DNA from: Bradyrhizobium sp. 170
GTDB taxonomy: Bacteria; Pseudomonadota; Alphaproteobacteria; Rhizobiales; Xanthobacteraceae
DNA length: 64,000 bases
Direction: 5' to 3'
NCBI RefSeq assembly: GCF_023101085.1
Contig: NZ_CP064703.1
Location: 1,116,001 to 1,180,000, forward strand
Shown: piece by piece, positions 54,326-64,000 of the stretch
Layout of the letters: each line of letters starts with the position of its first letter
Numbering within the stretch: the first letter of the stretch is position 1
The notes under the pieces: model-generated
The model's input: only the letters and a program-made list of their open reading frames with translations
Told to the model about the DNA's origin: nothing
The model's database searches: none
Translations under genes and position numbers: made by a program

Positions 54326-55123
54326 CTAAATCAACCGCTGCGCCCGCAACACCACGTCAACCTCACCTAGAATCCGCGCCAGCCGCTCCGCCCACGCTAT
54401 CTCGCCCGCGGGATCCGAGATCAAATCCTGACGGATCTCGATTCCTGTGTTCATCAACCCGCGTGCTTCGCCGTGCACGGGGATGGTGTAGTCGGTCTCG
54501 TCGCTGACCGCATAGGGCTCGTTGTCGCCGACCACGAGATCGCCTTCGGCGCGCAGCAGTTTCAGCAGCAGCGGCGGCAGATGCGTGTCGCGGTGATAGA
54601 GCGTGCCGATATGCCAGGGCCGCGCGATGCCGGCATAAACAGACGTAAAGCTGTGCAGCGACACCAATACCGTCGGCATATCGGCGCTGCCGCGCTGGTC
54701 GATGATCTCGCCGATGCGCCGGTGATAGGGATCGAAGATTTGCGCGCGCCGCATCAGGGCTGCCTCGCGCGAAATGCCCTCGTTGCCTGAAATCGTCGTG
54801 GCCTCGCTGATGCGCGGGATCGAGCTTGCGACATGGGGCGGGCGGTTGCAGTCGATGACGAGCCGCGAATAGCGCTGCACGATCAGATGGGCGTCGAGAT
54901 GTTTTGACAGCGCCTCCGCGACGCCGGCAATGCCGACGTCCCAGGCAATATGGCGCGTCAGCTCGCTCTCGGGCAGGCCGAGGTCACCGAGCCCGCGCGG
55001 AATCAGCCTTCCATAGTGGTCGCAGGTCAACAGGAACGGCGAGCGTCCACCGGCGTTGAATTCGCGGACCGGAGGAACATCTTCGGAGCTGAGGAGCAGG
55101 GTTGTGTCGGCGGCGTCGTCCAA
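54326..55123 (-). CDS. N-formylglutamate amidohydrolase family protein, TTG start
   Basis: A protein of 265 residues. AAGGA seven bases upstream fixes a TTG start at 55123 (DDAADTTLLLSSEDV), since no ATG precedes the conserved region. The fold markers are FLLTCDHYGRLIPRGLGDLG, IDCNRPP, VSLHSFTSVYAGIARPWHIG and VVGDNEPYAVSDETDYTIPV, carrying metal-binding His/Asp residues of the FGase/zinc-peptidase fold. It may hydrolyse N-formylglutamate or a related amide. It is divergent from the transglutaminase pair. Confidence 0.87.
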   Translation of the reverse strand: MDDAADTTLLLSSEDVPPVREFNAGGRSPFLLTCDHYGRLIPRGLGDLGLPESELTRHIAWDVGIAGVAEALSKHLDAHLIVQRYSRLVIDCNRPPHVASSIPRISEATTISGNEGISREAALMRRAQIFDPYHRRIGEIIDQRGSADMPTVLVSLHSFTSVYAGIARPWHIGTLYHRDTHLPPLLLKLLRAEGDLVVGDNEPYAVSDETDYTIPVHGEARGLMNTGIEIRQDLISDPAGEIAWAERLARILGEVDVVLRAQRLI

Positions 55124-55225
55124 AGCGTTTTCCTTAAAGCGGTGCCTATCGAAGCAGCACCCCGATCTACAATTGAGCAGGATTCGGCCTAGATTAGATG
55201 TACCAGAATCGATGATTGTTTGACG

Positions 55226-56137
55226 ATGCCGCTCCTGACCATCAACCACAAGACCGTTTATCGCTACAGCCGCCCGGTCGCGTTCGGCGAGCACCGCATC
55301 ATGCTACGGCCGCGCGACGGCCATGATCTGCGGGTGCTGTCCGGCAGCCTCGAGATCGAGCCGCAGCCGATGCGGCTGCGCTGGATCCACGACGTGTTCG
55401 GCAACAGCGTCGCGATCGCAACCTTCGACGAGCGCGCCGACACCTTGTCGTTCACATCGACCGCGACGGTGGAGCACAGTCCGGCCGAAGAGTTCGCGCT
55501 GACCGCGGACGATCCCGCTTATTTCTATCCGTTCCTCTACGACGACGAGGAGCTTCCCGACCTCCTGCAGTTCATCACGCCGCAGTATGGCGATCCGAAC
55601 GGCGAGCTGTCGGGCTGGGCGCGGCAATTTCTCGACACCGACGGGCCGACGCCGACCTTCAATATCCTGAGCGGCATGACCCATGGTATCCGCGAGGCGT
55701 TCCGCTATCGCAAGCGCCACGAGCAGGGCACCCAGCATCCGCTCGACACGCTGCAGACGGGTTCCGGCACCTGCCGCGACTATGCGCTGTTCATGATCGA
55801 GGCTCTGCGCCGGCTCGGCATCGCCGCGCGTTTTGTGTCCGGCTATCTCTTCATTCCCGGCGACCGCGCGCATGGCTATGTCGGCGGCGGCTCGACCCAT
55901 GCATGGGTGCAGGTCTATCTGCCGAGCGCCGGCTGGATCGAGTTCGATCCGACCAACGGCATCATCGGCACCCGCGATCTCATTCGGGTGGCGGTGGCGC
56001 GCGATCCGCGTCAGGCTATCCCGCTGCACGGCGCCTATCTGGGTTCGCCCGACGCCTTTGCGGGGATGGAGGTCCACATCAGGGTAGTTTCGGTCGGCGA
56101 CGAGCCGCACGAAGCGCCGCAGGCGGAGAAGGTCTGA
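55226..56137 (+). CDS. transglutaminase-like cysteine hydrolase, first of pair
   Basis: A protein of 303 residues; an ATG at 55226 and a TTG at 55220 are both possible and neither has a clear ribosome site. The N-terminal domain (NHKTVYRYSRPVAFGEHRIM) is the bacterial transglutaminase N-domain; the catalytic triad is Cys in GSGTCRDYALFMIEALRRLG, His in GSTHAWVQVYLP and Asp in WIEFDPTNGIIG. The two-domain layout is common in cytoplasmic proteins of unknown substrate. It is followed two bases later by a second family member. Confidence 0.9.
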   Translation: MPLLTINHKTVYRYSRPVAFGEHRIMLRPRDGHDLRVLSGSLEIEPQPMRLRWIHDVFGNSVAIATFDERADTLSFTSTATVEHSPAEEFALTADDPAYFYPFLYDDEELPDLLQFITPQYGDPNGELSGWARQFLDTDGPTPTFNILSGMTHGIREAFRYRKRHEQGTQHPLDTLQTGSGTCRDYALFMIEALRRLGIAARFVSGYLFIPGDRAHGYVGGGSTHAWVQVYLPSAGWIEFDPTNGIIGTRDLIRVAVARDPRQAIPLHGAYLGSPDAFAGMEVHIRVVSVGDEPHEAPQAEKV

Positions 56138-56139
56138 GC

Positions 56140-56952
56140 ATGGAGATCAAGGTCGGCTTCGAGATTTCGTATGCGGCCGCCCAGCCGACGCCGATGGTGA
56201 TCATGCTCTCGATCCATCCGTCGCGCTTTGCCGATATCGTCGGCACCGAGCGGATCACAGCCGGGCCTGACGTGCCGATCGGCTTCTACCGCGACAGCTT
56301 TGGCAATGTCTGCGGACGGCTGGTCGCGCCCGCCGGCGGCGTCACACTGCGGGGCGATGCGCTGGTGCGCGATTCCGGCCTGCCTGATGCGGTGGTGCCG
56401 ACCGCGCAGCAATTGCCGATCGACCAATTGCCCGACGAATTGCTGCAATACCTGATGCCGAGCCGCTATTGCGAGACCGACAAGCTCACCGACATCGCCT
56501 GGTCGTTATTCTCCAACACACCGCAGGGGTGGGCGCGGGTGCAGGCCATCGTCGATTTCGTGCATCACCACGTCAGCTTCGGCTACGAGCATGCGCATCA
56601 CATGAAGTCGGCGCATGACGTCTACGAGCAGGGCGCCGGCGTCTGTCGCGATTTTGCGCATCTGGCGCTGACCTTCTGCCGCTGCATGAATATCCCGGCG
56701 CGCTACTGCACCGGCTATCTCGGCGACATCGGCGTGCCGCGCGATCCCGCGCCGATGGACTTTTCGGGCTGGTTCCAGGCCTATCTGTCCGGCCAGTGGT
56801 ACACGTTCGACGCGCGCCACAATGTCCCGAGGGCCGGCCGCATCCTGATGGGCACCGGCCGCGACGCCGCCGACGTCGCGCTGACCACGAGTTTCGGGCG
56901 GATGGATCTGGTGAAGTTTTTCGTCATCAGCGACGAAGTCGTGCCGGCTTGA
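56140..56952 (+). CDS. transglutaminase-like cysteine hydrolase, second of pair
   Basis: A protein of 270 residues; GCGGAGAAGG precedes the ATG, which begins two bases after the first gene's stop. The catalytic Cys is in QGAGVCRDFAHLALTFCRCM, the Asp in YTFDARHNVPRAGR, and the expected His position reads FSGWFQAYLSGQW, with Trp-Phe where a His-Ala pair is usual. So the triad may be incomplete. Coupling to its paralogue suggests the two act on the same target. Confidence 0.88.
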   Translation: MEIKVGFEISYAAAQPTPMVIMLSIHPSRFADIVGTERITAGPDVPIGFYRDSFGNVCGRLVAPAGGVTLRGDALVRDSGLPDAVVPTAQQLPIDQLPDELLQYLMPSRYCETDKLTDIAWSLFSNTPQGWARVQAIVDFVHHHVSFGYEHAHHMKSAHDVYEQGAGVCRDFAHLALTFCRCMNIPARYCTGYLGDIGVPRDPAPMDFSGWFQAYLSGQWYTFDARHNVPRAGRILMGTGRDAADVALTTSFGRMDLVKFFVISDEVVPA

Positions 56953-56966
56953 GGTGGCTCTCTCCC

Positions 56967-57042
56967 CGTCATTGCGAGCGCAGCGAAGCAATCCATCTTT
57001 TCGTGCGGGCCCTATGGATTGCTTCGCTGCGCTCGCAATGAC
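56967..57042. repeat. palindromic intergenic repeat, family A, copy 4
   Basis: The most symmetrical copy: CGTCATTGCGAGCGCAGCG with AAGCAATCCAT, and ATGGATTGCTTCGCTGCGCTCGCAATGACA. Confidence 0.9.
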
Positions 57043-57053
57043 ATAGAAAGCCC

Positions 57054-57452
57054 ATGATTTCAGATCGTCTGTTCGTCTACGGCACGCTGATGCGCGGCTT
57101 CGACCATCCGATGGCGCAGCTTTTGTCGCGCAGCGCGGATTTTCTGGGCGCAGCCACCTGCCGTGGCCGGCTCTACCTCATCAAGCATTATCCGGGGCTG
57201 GTGCTCTCGGACGATCCCGCCGACATCGTATTCGGCGAACTGTACCGCCTGCGTGACCGCGACGCCCTGCTCGGCGAGTTCGACATGTATGAGGCCTGCG
57301 GCGCCGGCTTTCCGGAACCGACCGAATACATCCGCCGCATGCTGCAGGTAACGCATGAAGACGGCGCGGCCGGCGAGGCGTGGACCTACGTCTACAACTG
57401 GCCGGTCACCGGCCTGCCGCAGATCGCCTCGGGGAAGTTTCTGGAGAACTAG
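57054..57452 (+). CDS. gamma-glutamylcyclotransferase family (AIG2/GGCT) protein
   Basis: A protein of 132 residues. The substrate loop is RLFVYGTLMRGFDHPMAQLL and the catalytic Glu is in LLGEFDMYEACGAGFPEPTE. GGCT-like enzymes act on gamma-glutamylamines or peptides, releasing 5-oxoproline. It sits close to the transglutaminase pair, and transglutaminase-type chemistry also involves gamma-glutamyl groups, although the link is only suggestive. The ATG follows AGAAAG. Confidence 0.88.
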   Translation: MISDRLFVYGTLMRGFDHPMAQLLSRSADFLGAATCRGRLYLIKHYPGLVLSDDPADIVFGELYRLRDRDALLGEFDMYEACGAGFPEPTEYIRRMLQVTHEDGAAGEAWTYVYNWPVTGLPQIASGKFLEN

Positions 57453-57455
57453 CTC

Positions 57456-57612
57456 TCGTGTCCCGGACGCGGTGCAGCCTAGGCGATGCGTAGCATCGTC
57501 CGGTGGCGCTGCGCCGCAGAGCCGGGACCCATGCCCGTGATGTCGCACAAGTGTAGGCCCGGCTTAGCAGCGCATCGCTTTCGCGCTGCGCAGCATCCGG
57601 GGCATGAGAATT
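57456..57612. repeat. palindromic intergenic repeat, family G
   Basis: A GC-rich dyad between the GGCT and cld stop codons: GATGCGTAGCATCGTCCGG and GCAGCATCCGGGGCATGAG, with GGCGCTGCGCCGCAGAGCCG internally. Confidence 0.55.
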
Positions 57613-57614
57613 GG

Positions 57615-58181
57615 TCACCCCGCGTCCAGCCGCTCGCGCTCCATGCGGATATCCACCTCGCGCTCGACATAGCGCCACTCCTCGGTGGCGCGCAGCGTGC
57701 GGACCAGTTCCTCGAACGCATCAGCATCGGCGGGCGCGTATTCGAACCAGGTCAGGAAGTCGAAGGGCTCGCCGAGATCGCGGCTGTGATAGAGCTGCCG
57801 GGCGACCGCCGGCAGGTATTTCAGGCTCGCCGCAATGTGGTGCGATCGGTCCTCAAAAATCTGCCGCCGCTCTTCCTGCGTTAGCTCCCACCACGTCGCC
57901 GATTTCTTGATCGGGATCAGCGCGGCATAGGTTGCCTCGGGTCGGCCGATCTCGGCTGGATCGGCATCAAGCCGCTTCTTTTCGTCGCGCTCGGTATAGC
58001 GCAGGTGGCTGGCGACGCCGGCCAGCCGCCAGGAGGTCGGCGAGGGCATGATCGGCAGCGCGATCGACAGCGAATGCACGACCGACAGCGTCGGCGTCGG
58101 CGCCAGCGACGCGCCCCTGACCGGCCCGAACCGCGTCACCCGCCATGCCCCGCTCCGGCCGCCTCTGAAAATCGTGAACAT
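57615..58181 (-). CDS. cld: chlorite dismutase-type heme protein, short dimeric form
   Basis: A protein of 188 residues. It closely resembles my memory of the Nitrobacter winogradskyi Cld: SHHIAASLKYLPAVARQLYH holds the proximal heme histidine (His115) and the catalytic arginine (Arg128), each one residue offset from His114 and Arg127 there. LRATEEWRYVEREVDIRMER ends the protein. Cld converts chlorite to chloride and oxygen. The gene has no perchlorate-reductase neighbours, so the physiological role may be detoxification. Start at 58181 (MFTIFRGG). Confidence 0.9.
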   Translation of the reverse strand: MFTIFRGGRSGAWRVTRFGPVRGASLAPTPTLSVVHSLSIALPIMPSPTSWRLAGVASHLRYTERDEKKRLDADPAEIGRPEATYAALIPIKKSATWWELTQEERRQIFEDRSHHIAASLKYLPAVARQLYHSRDLGEPFDFLTWFEYAPADADAFEELVRTLRATEEWRYVEREVDIRMERERLDAG

Positions 58182-58497
58182 GCGGATATGGAAGCCCGGA
58201 ACCGGTCGGGGTTCAAGGCTTCTCCGTCGCCATTCCCCGGTGCGCAATGGCGCACCTGAGGGCGCGCGGAGCGCGAGCTTTGATGTGCACTTGCACATCA
58301 GAGAATCCATTGGGCCGCGCAGTCGACGGATAGATGGATTCCGGGCTCGTCCTTCGGACGCCCACAGGTGCGCAATTGCGCACCGGGGAATGACGGCCCC
58401 TGTGAATAGCGGCGAGAAGCCTGATAAACATCGCTTTCGGAGCCGGCATCCCTATATCCATGATCGGTTCGCCTCACGACTCAGGCCCAAATCACCC
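58182..58497. other. intergenic region between cld and dnaG
   Basis: Mostly the family H palindromic repeat. No separate gene is supported; dnaG's promoter is probably here. Confidence 0.55.
58228..58395. repeat. palindromic intergenic repeat, family H
   Basis: CATTCCCCGGTGCGCAATGG with CGCACCTG and CAGGTGCGCAATTGCG with CACCGGGGAATGAC are outer arms; GAGAATCCAT / ATGGATTCCGGGC lie inside. The GTGCGCAATTGCGCAC module also occurs beside the IS630 element. Confidence 0.8.
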
Positions 58498-60507
58498 ATG
58501 CGCTTCACGCCCCAATTCCTCGAAGAGCTGCGCGCCCGGCTTCCGGTCTCGGAAGTCGTGGGCCGCCGCGTCAAGCTCAAGAAGGCAGGGAGGGAGTTTA
58601 AGGGGCTGTCGCCGTTCCAGCAGGAAAAGTCGCCCTCGTTCACGGTCAACGACCAGAAGGGCTTTTACCACGACTTCTCCTCCGGCAAGCACGGCGACAT
58701 CATCTCGTTTTTGATGGAGACCGAGGGTGTCGGCTTCACGGAAGCCGTCGAGCGGCTGGCTTCCATGGCCGGCATGGCGCTGCCGGCGGCGACGCCGGAT
58801 GCCGCGCGGCACGAGCAGCGCCGCAAGACGCTGCACGACGTGATGGAACTCGCCGCCAAATTCTTTGCCGACACGCTGGCCTCGCGCAACGGCGCCAAGG
58901 CGCGCGGCTATCTCGGCGACCGCGGCATTTCGCCGGCGACGCAGCTGCAGTTTCGCTTGGGTTATGCGCCACCGGATCGCTTCGCGCTGAAGGAGCATCT
59001 CGGCGCGCAGGGCATTTCGACCGAGGACATGGTGGAAGCCGGGCTGCTCGTGGCGGGCGAGGACAAGCCCGTTCCGTTCGATCGGTTCAAGGATCGCGTG
59101 ATGTTTCCGATCACGGATTCCAGAGGCCGCGTCATCGCCTTTGGCGGCCGCGCGCTGGAAAAGGACGTGCCGGCAAAATATTTGAACTCGCCGGAAACGC
59201 CGCTGTTTCACAAGGGCGACAATCTCTACAATCTCTCGACCGCGCGGCAGGCGACGCATAACGGCTCGCCGCTGATCGTGGTCGAAGGCTATGTCGACGT
59301 CATCGCCATGGTCACCGCAGGCTTTGCTGGCGCGGTGGCGCCGCTTGGCACGGCTTTGACGGAAAACCAGCTCGCGCTGCTGTGGAAGATGGCGGACGAG
59401 CCGATCCTCTGTTTCGACGGCGACCGCGCCGGCCAGAAGGCGGCGTATCGCGCCGCCGATCTGGCGCTGCCTGCGCTGCTGCCGGGAAAGAGCCTGCGCT
59501 TTGCGCTGCTGCCCGAAGGGCAGGATCCTGACGACCTCGCGCGCTCCGGCGGCCGCGTCGCGATCGAGGAAGTGATTTCAGCCGCGCGTCCGCTCGTCGA
59601 CATGCTCTGGTCGCGCGAGATCGAGGGCGGCAGCTTTGCTACGCCTGAGCGGCGCGCCGCGCTGGAGGCACGCATCAACGAACTCTCCAAGGGCATCCGC
59701 GATGAGGTGGTGCGTCGCCATTATCGCGACGATCTCGCCGATCGCCTGCGGCGCGCCTTTGCGCCGCAAGGTGGGGGCGGCGGCTATGGCCGGGGTAATT
59801 TCCGGACCGGGCAGGGCGAATCACCCCGCGCGTTTGCCCCGCGCGGAGCAGGCCAAACCGGCCGATTCGCCCCCCGGGGTGGGCGCGGACCGGGGGCGGG
59901 CACAAGCCCCGCGATCGCCTCGGGCCCCTACCAGGCGGCCAGCCCCCAACTCGCGACCAGCCCGATCATGCGCGGCCAGCGCAGCGCGATGTCCCGCCGC
60001 GAGGCACTGATCCTGCAATCCCTGATTAACCACCCCTGGCTGCTGCACGACCATCTGGAGGAAGTGGCGATGCTGGAACTGGCCCATCCCGAGGCCACCA
60101 AGCTCCGCGCCGGCATTATTACGGCCTTCGCCAACGACCATCACCATTCCCCTGACGTCGAGGAGCAGGCCGAGAAAATGCGGGCCGATCTCGAGGCCCG
60201 CGGATTAAACGAGGTTCTTCAAAGGGTTGAGCGGGCGATCACGACCTCGGCGGTGTGGGGCAGCAAGCCCGGCGCCGCCCGGGAGGATGTTTTGGCCACC
60301 TGGCAACAACTCGTTGTCTTGCATCAGAAAACGCACGCCCTACTTAGGGAGAAGAAAGATGCCGAACTGGCGTTGGGCGATGAGCCCACTGACGCCAACA
60401 TGGCATGGCTGAAGGACGTGAGCATCCGGCTGGAGTCGCTCGACGGCACGGAGGCCCTGATCGAGGGTTTTGGCGAGCTTTCGGGCCGGTTCCGGAAGAG
60501 CGTGTGA
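58498..60507 (+). CDS. dnaG: DNA primase without zinc ligands
   Basis: A protein of 669 residues, starting MRFTPQFLEELRARLPVSEV. The zinc-ribbon positions read Ser38, Gln41, Asp59 and Ser62 (KGLSPFQQ, FYHDFSSG) where canonical DnaG has Cys, His, Cys, Cys. The TOPRIM core is intact: VVEGYVDVIAM, then CFDGDRAGQKAA. A Gly/Arg/Pro-rich linker spans about residues 422-475, and the C-terminal DnaB-binding helical domain follows. It synthesises RNA primers at the fork. rpoD lies 390 bp downstream. Confidence 0.97.
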   Translation: MRFTPQFLEELRARLPVSEVVGRRVKLKKAGREFKGLSPFQQEKSPSFTVNDQKGFYHDFSSGKHGDIISFLMETEGVGFTEAVERLASMAGMALPAATPDAARHEQRRKTLHDVMELAAKFFADTLASRNGAKARGYLGDRGISPATQLQFRLGYAPPDRFALKEHLGAQGISTEDMVEAGLLVAGEDKPVPFDRFKDRVMFPITDSRGRVIAFGGRALEKDVPAKYLNSPETPLFHKGDNLYNLSTARQATHNGSPLIVVEGYVDVIAMVTAGFAGAVAPLGTALTENQLALLWKMADEPILCFDGDRAGQKAAYRAADLALPALLPGKSLRFALLPEGQDPDDLARSGGRVAIEEVISAARPLVDMLWSREIEGGSFATPERRAALEARINELSKGIRDEVVRRHYRDDLADRLRRAFAPQGGGGGYGRGNFRTGQGESPRAFAPRGAGQTGRFAPRGGRGPGAGTSPAIASGPYQAASPQLATSPIMRGQRSAMSRREALILQSLINHPWLLHDHLEEVAMLELAHPEATKLRAGIITAFANDHHHSPDVEEQAEKMRADLEARGLNEVLQRVERAITTSAVWGSKPGAAREDVLATWQQLVVLHQKTHALLREKKDAELALGDEPTDANMAWLKDVSIRLESLDGTEALIEGFGELSGRFRKSV

Positions 60508-60899
60508 TAAAAAAATGATGCGGACGGCGGCGGCCGTGCCCGCAAAAAGACTCGCCAAATCCATGGTTTGGCGGCAAAAACAGGGTTAAGCGAAGCTTAA
60601 TAGTCCGAAGGTTACTTTAACGGCGCCGAAGGGCTATTGGCATAACACCGGCGATGGCGGGTTAAAAGGGGTGGCGACGTCTGCGCCGCCCCTTCCGCGT
60701 CGTGTGCATGCGGAATACTCAGGGGCACGAGCGTGATCCGGAAAAATGGATATCCGGTTTTCCGAAACGATCACGCGCAAAGCAAGGATCTGGCGGGTTG
60801 GCTTTTCGAACAAAAGACATCCTGCTGACGACTTCAGTAATTCAGAGGCGGGTGGCGTTGCGCGCCATCCCGCACGAGCGCGTTTCGGGAGCTTGATGA
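60508..60899. other. dnaG-rpoD intergenic region
   Basis: Holds a CGCCAAA/TTTGGCG hairpin at about 60554-60574, a family D palindrome at 60727-60779 and the rpoD leader. No gene is supported. Sequence between 60790 and 60899 probably carries the rpoD promoter. Confidence 0.5.
60727..60779. repeat. palindromic intergenic repeat, family D, copy 2
   Basis: GAGCGTGATCCGGAAAAA and CCGGTTTTCCGAAACGATC are the arms. Related to the longer copy at 18281-18380. Confidence 0.7.
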
Positions 60900-63014
<2,115 letters not shown>

Positions 63015-63060
63015 TTATTGTCATTGCCGGGATCGACCCGGGCATCATCGAATACGAAGT

Positions 63061-63088
63061 GGCGGGCCGAAAGCCCGCCTTTTCTTTG
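63061..63088 (+). terminator. rpoD Rho-independent terminator
   Basis: Stem GGCGGGC / GCCCGCC with loop CGAAA, then TTTTCTTTG. Confidence 0.92.
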
Positions 63089-63173
63089 TCGTACACCGTT
63101 TAGCCACCTTGATTATTTTTGCTCATCAGGCTCTGGTTGCAAAGAGCAATTTTAAATTGTGTATTGGGCCCGG

Positions 63174-64000
63174 ATGCATTCTCCAAAATTTCCACTCAAA
63201 GCAAAGAAGTTGCGCGACGTAATTAACGAGCCGCGCCTCAAGCTCACCTGGAAGAACAAGGTTAGAGAGGCAATGCGGCGGCAGCCGGTACCTGACCCTC
63301 TAGAACACTTGGATTTTCACATACGCATCGATGCTATTTGTACGGCGATTGAAGCGGAGGTTGTCTCTGCGGCGTACATTCCTCGCAGTCCAATTCGCTT
63401 CCTTGCGGAAAAATCAAAAGGTTTGTGCCGACAATTAGTTATACCCTCGGTAAAAGACTCCCTCATCTTGCAAACGCTCTCCGATGCACTGTGGGCTGAG
63501 ATTCGAAAGAAAGCACCCACCGCAAAATCCTTCTATGCTCCGGATGATCACCAATTTTCGAAGGTGGTGAAAGGGCATTCATCGGAGTATGGGCCAATCA
63601 ACGCTTGGCTGGCGTTCCAAGAAACCATCTTTGGTTTTGCGAAGAGTAAGAAGTATATCGTCGTTACCGACATCGCCAATTACTATGATTCTATATCATA
63701 CGATCATCTTCGAAATATCTTGGCCGATTACGCTTCGGTTCGAGAACATGCTCTCGACCTGTTGATTTATACGCTGTCGTGCATGCTTTGGCAGCCGGAC
63801 TATATGCCCCGTATTCCTATTGGTTTGCCGCAAGCTCATTTGGACGCTCCAAGACTCTTGGCTCACAGCTTCCTGTTTGAGATCGACGAATTACTTTCTC
63901 ACACTGCAGGAATCGATTTTGCGCGATATATGGACGACATAGACATTGGTGTTGATACCATCCCCGACGCTCGCAAAGCGCTTCGTGATTTGGATCTTGC
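63174..64000 (+). CDS. reverse transcriptase, 5' part (runs off the window)
   Basis: At least 275 codons, beginning [22 protein letters not shown] motifs run in order: [20 protein letters not shown] (residues 80-99), the first palm Asp166 in [17 protein letters not shown], a substrate strand IPIGLPQ (214-220), then [18 protein letters not shown] and the catalytic [11 protein letters not shown] (YMDD, 252-255). No maturase or endonuclease domain is visible. The gene has far more A/T third positions than its neighbours, suggesting horizontal origin. The pattern resembles retron/abortive-infection-type and unknown-group RTs, but the exact class cannot be assigned from the fragment. The ribosome site is weak. 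Confidence 0.85.
   Translation, partial: MHSPKFPLKAKKLRDVINEPRLKLTWKNKVREAMRRQPVPDPLEHLDFHIRIDAICTAIEAEVVSAAYIPRSPIRFLAEKSKGLCRQLVIPSVKDSLILQTLSDALWAEIRKKAPTAKSFYAPDDHQFSKVVKGHSSEYGPINAWLAFQETIFGFAKSKKYIVVTDIANYYDSISYDHLRNILADYASVREHALDLLIYTLSCMLWQPDYMPRIPIGLPQAHLDAPRLLAHSFLFEIDELLSHTAGIDFARYMDDIDIGVDTIPDARKALRDLDL

Noticed and set aside
60554..60574. CGCCAAA/TTTGGCG hairpin after dnaG considered as a terminator
   Set aside because: No T-run follows on the dnaG strand.

Overview
The window looks like a chromosomal segment of an alphaproteobacterium of the Bradyrhizobium/Rhodopseudomonas/Nitrobacter lineage. The evidence is high GC with strong third-position G/C; two phasins; a chlorite dismutase matching the short dimeric Nitrobacter type; a tRNA-His lacking the usual extra 5' G and carrying A73; a DnaG without zinc ligands; and many palindromic intergenic repeats. 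Gene order is chromosomal and mostly housekeeping, with accessory patches.

Layout. 0-5.5 kb: a truncated DUF4242 gene and a large BTAD/AAA regulator, divergent from a methyltransferase-nitrilase pair, then a decayed IS5-type transposase tail. 5.5-8.4 kb: tctCBA tripartite tricarboxylate transporter. 8.5-14 kb: a GST, a multi-PAS PleC/PdhS-like histidine kinase, two phasins. 14-18.4 kb: tRNA-His, small secreted and membrane proteins, an orphan ParA, a DapA paralogue, and an intergenic region with two leftward terminators (candidate leader and sRNA). 18.4-28.1 kb: lysR, trxB, lrp, a DoxX protein, greA, carB with a terminator directly before its start codon, a structurally odd tRNA-Cys-like gene, a methyltransferase and dps. 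28.3-35.4 kb: two DUF1254 proteins, small lineage-type proteins, a receiver-only regulator, a Crp-like regulator and a cupin; four copies of a 16-bp near-palindrome lie among these units. 35.5-45 kb: PaaI thioesterase, carA, yqeY, a periplasmic PCMT, folE overlapping a Rieske/FAD oxidoreductase, an AMP-binding ligase, and a MarR-NTF2-membrane cluster. 45-46.2 kb: an IS630 element with an A7 frameshift site, inserted in a palindromic repeat. 46.3-58.2 kb: hybrid kinase, ArsR-SRPBCC-SRPBCC operon with its operator, LVIVD protein, LysE exporter, DUF3592 protein, N-formylglutamate amidohydrolase, two transglutaminase-like genes, GGCT protein, chlorite dismutase. 58.5-63 kb: dnaG and rpoD. From 63.17 kb to the right edge an AT-richer reverse transcriptase with a YMDD motif begins and runs off the window.

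How the parts relate. carA and carB (split by 10 kb) make carbamoyl phosphate; trxB and its Lrp and LysR neighbours form a redox/regulatory unit; greA, dnaG and rpoD serve transcription and replication. The strongest leads for something undescribed are the partial reverse transcriptase, which resembles defence-associated RTs and is cut off by the edge; the four-copy TGTCsGGTATCsGACA motif beside a Crp-like gene; the tRNA-Cys-like gene with a 6-nt anticodon loop; and the terminators that sit just before carB and the dapA paralogue.
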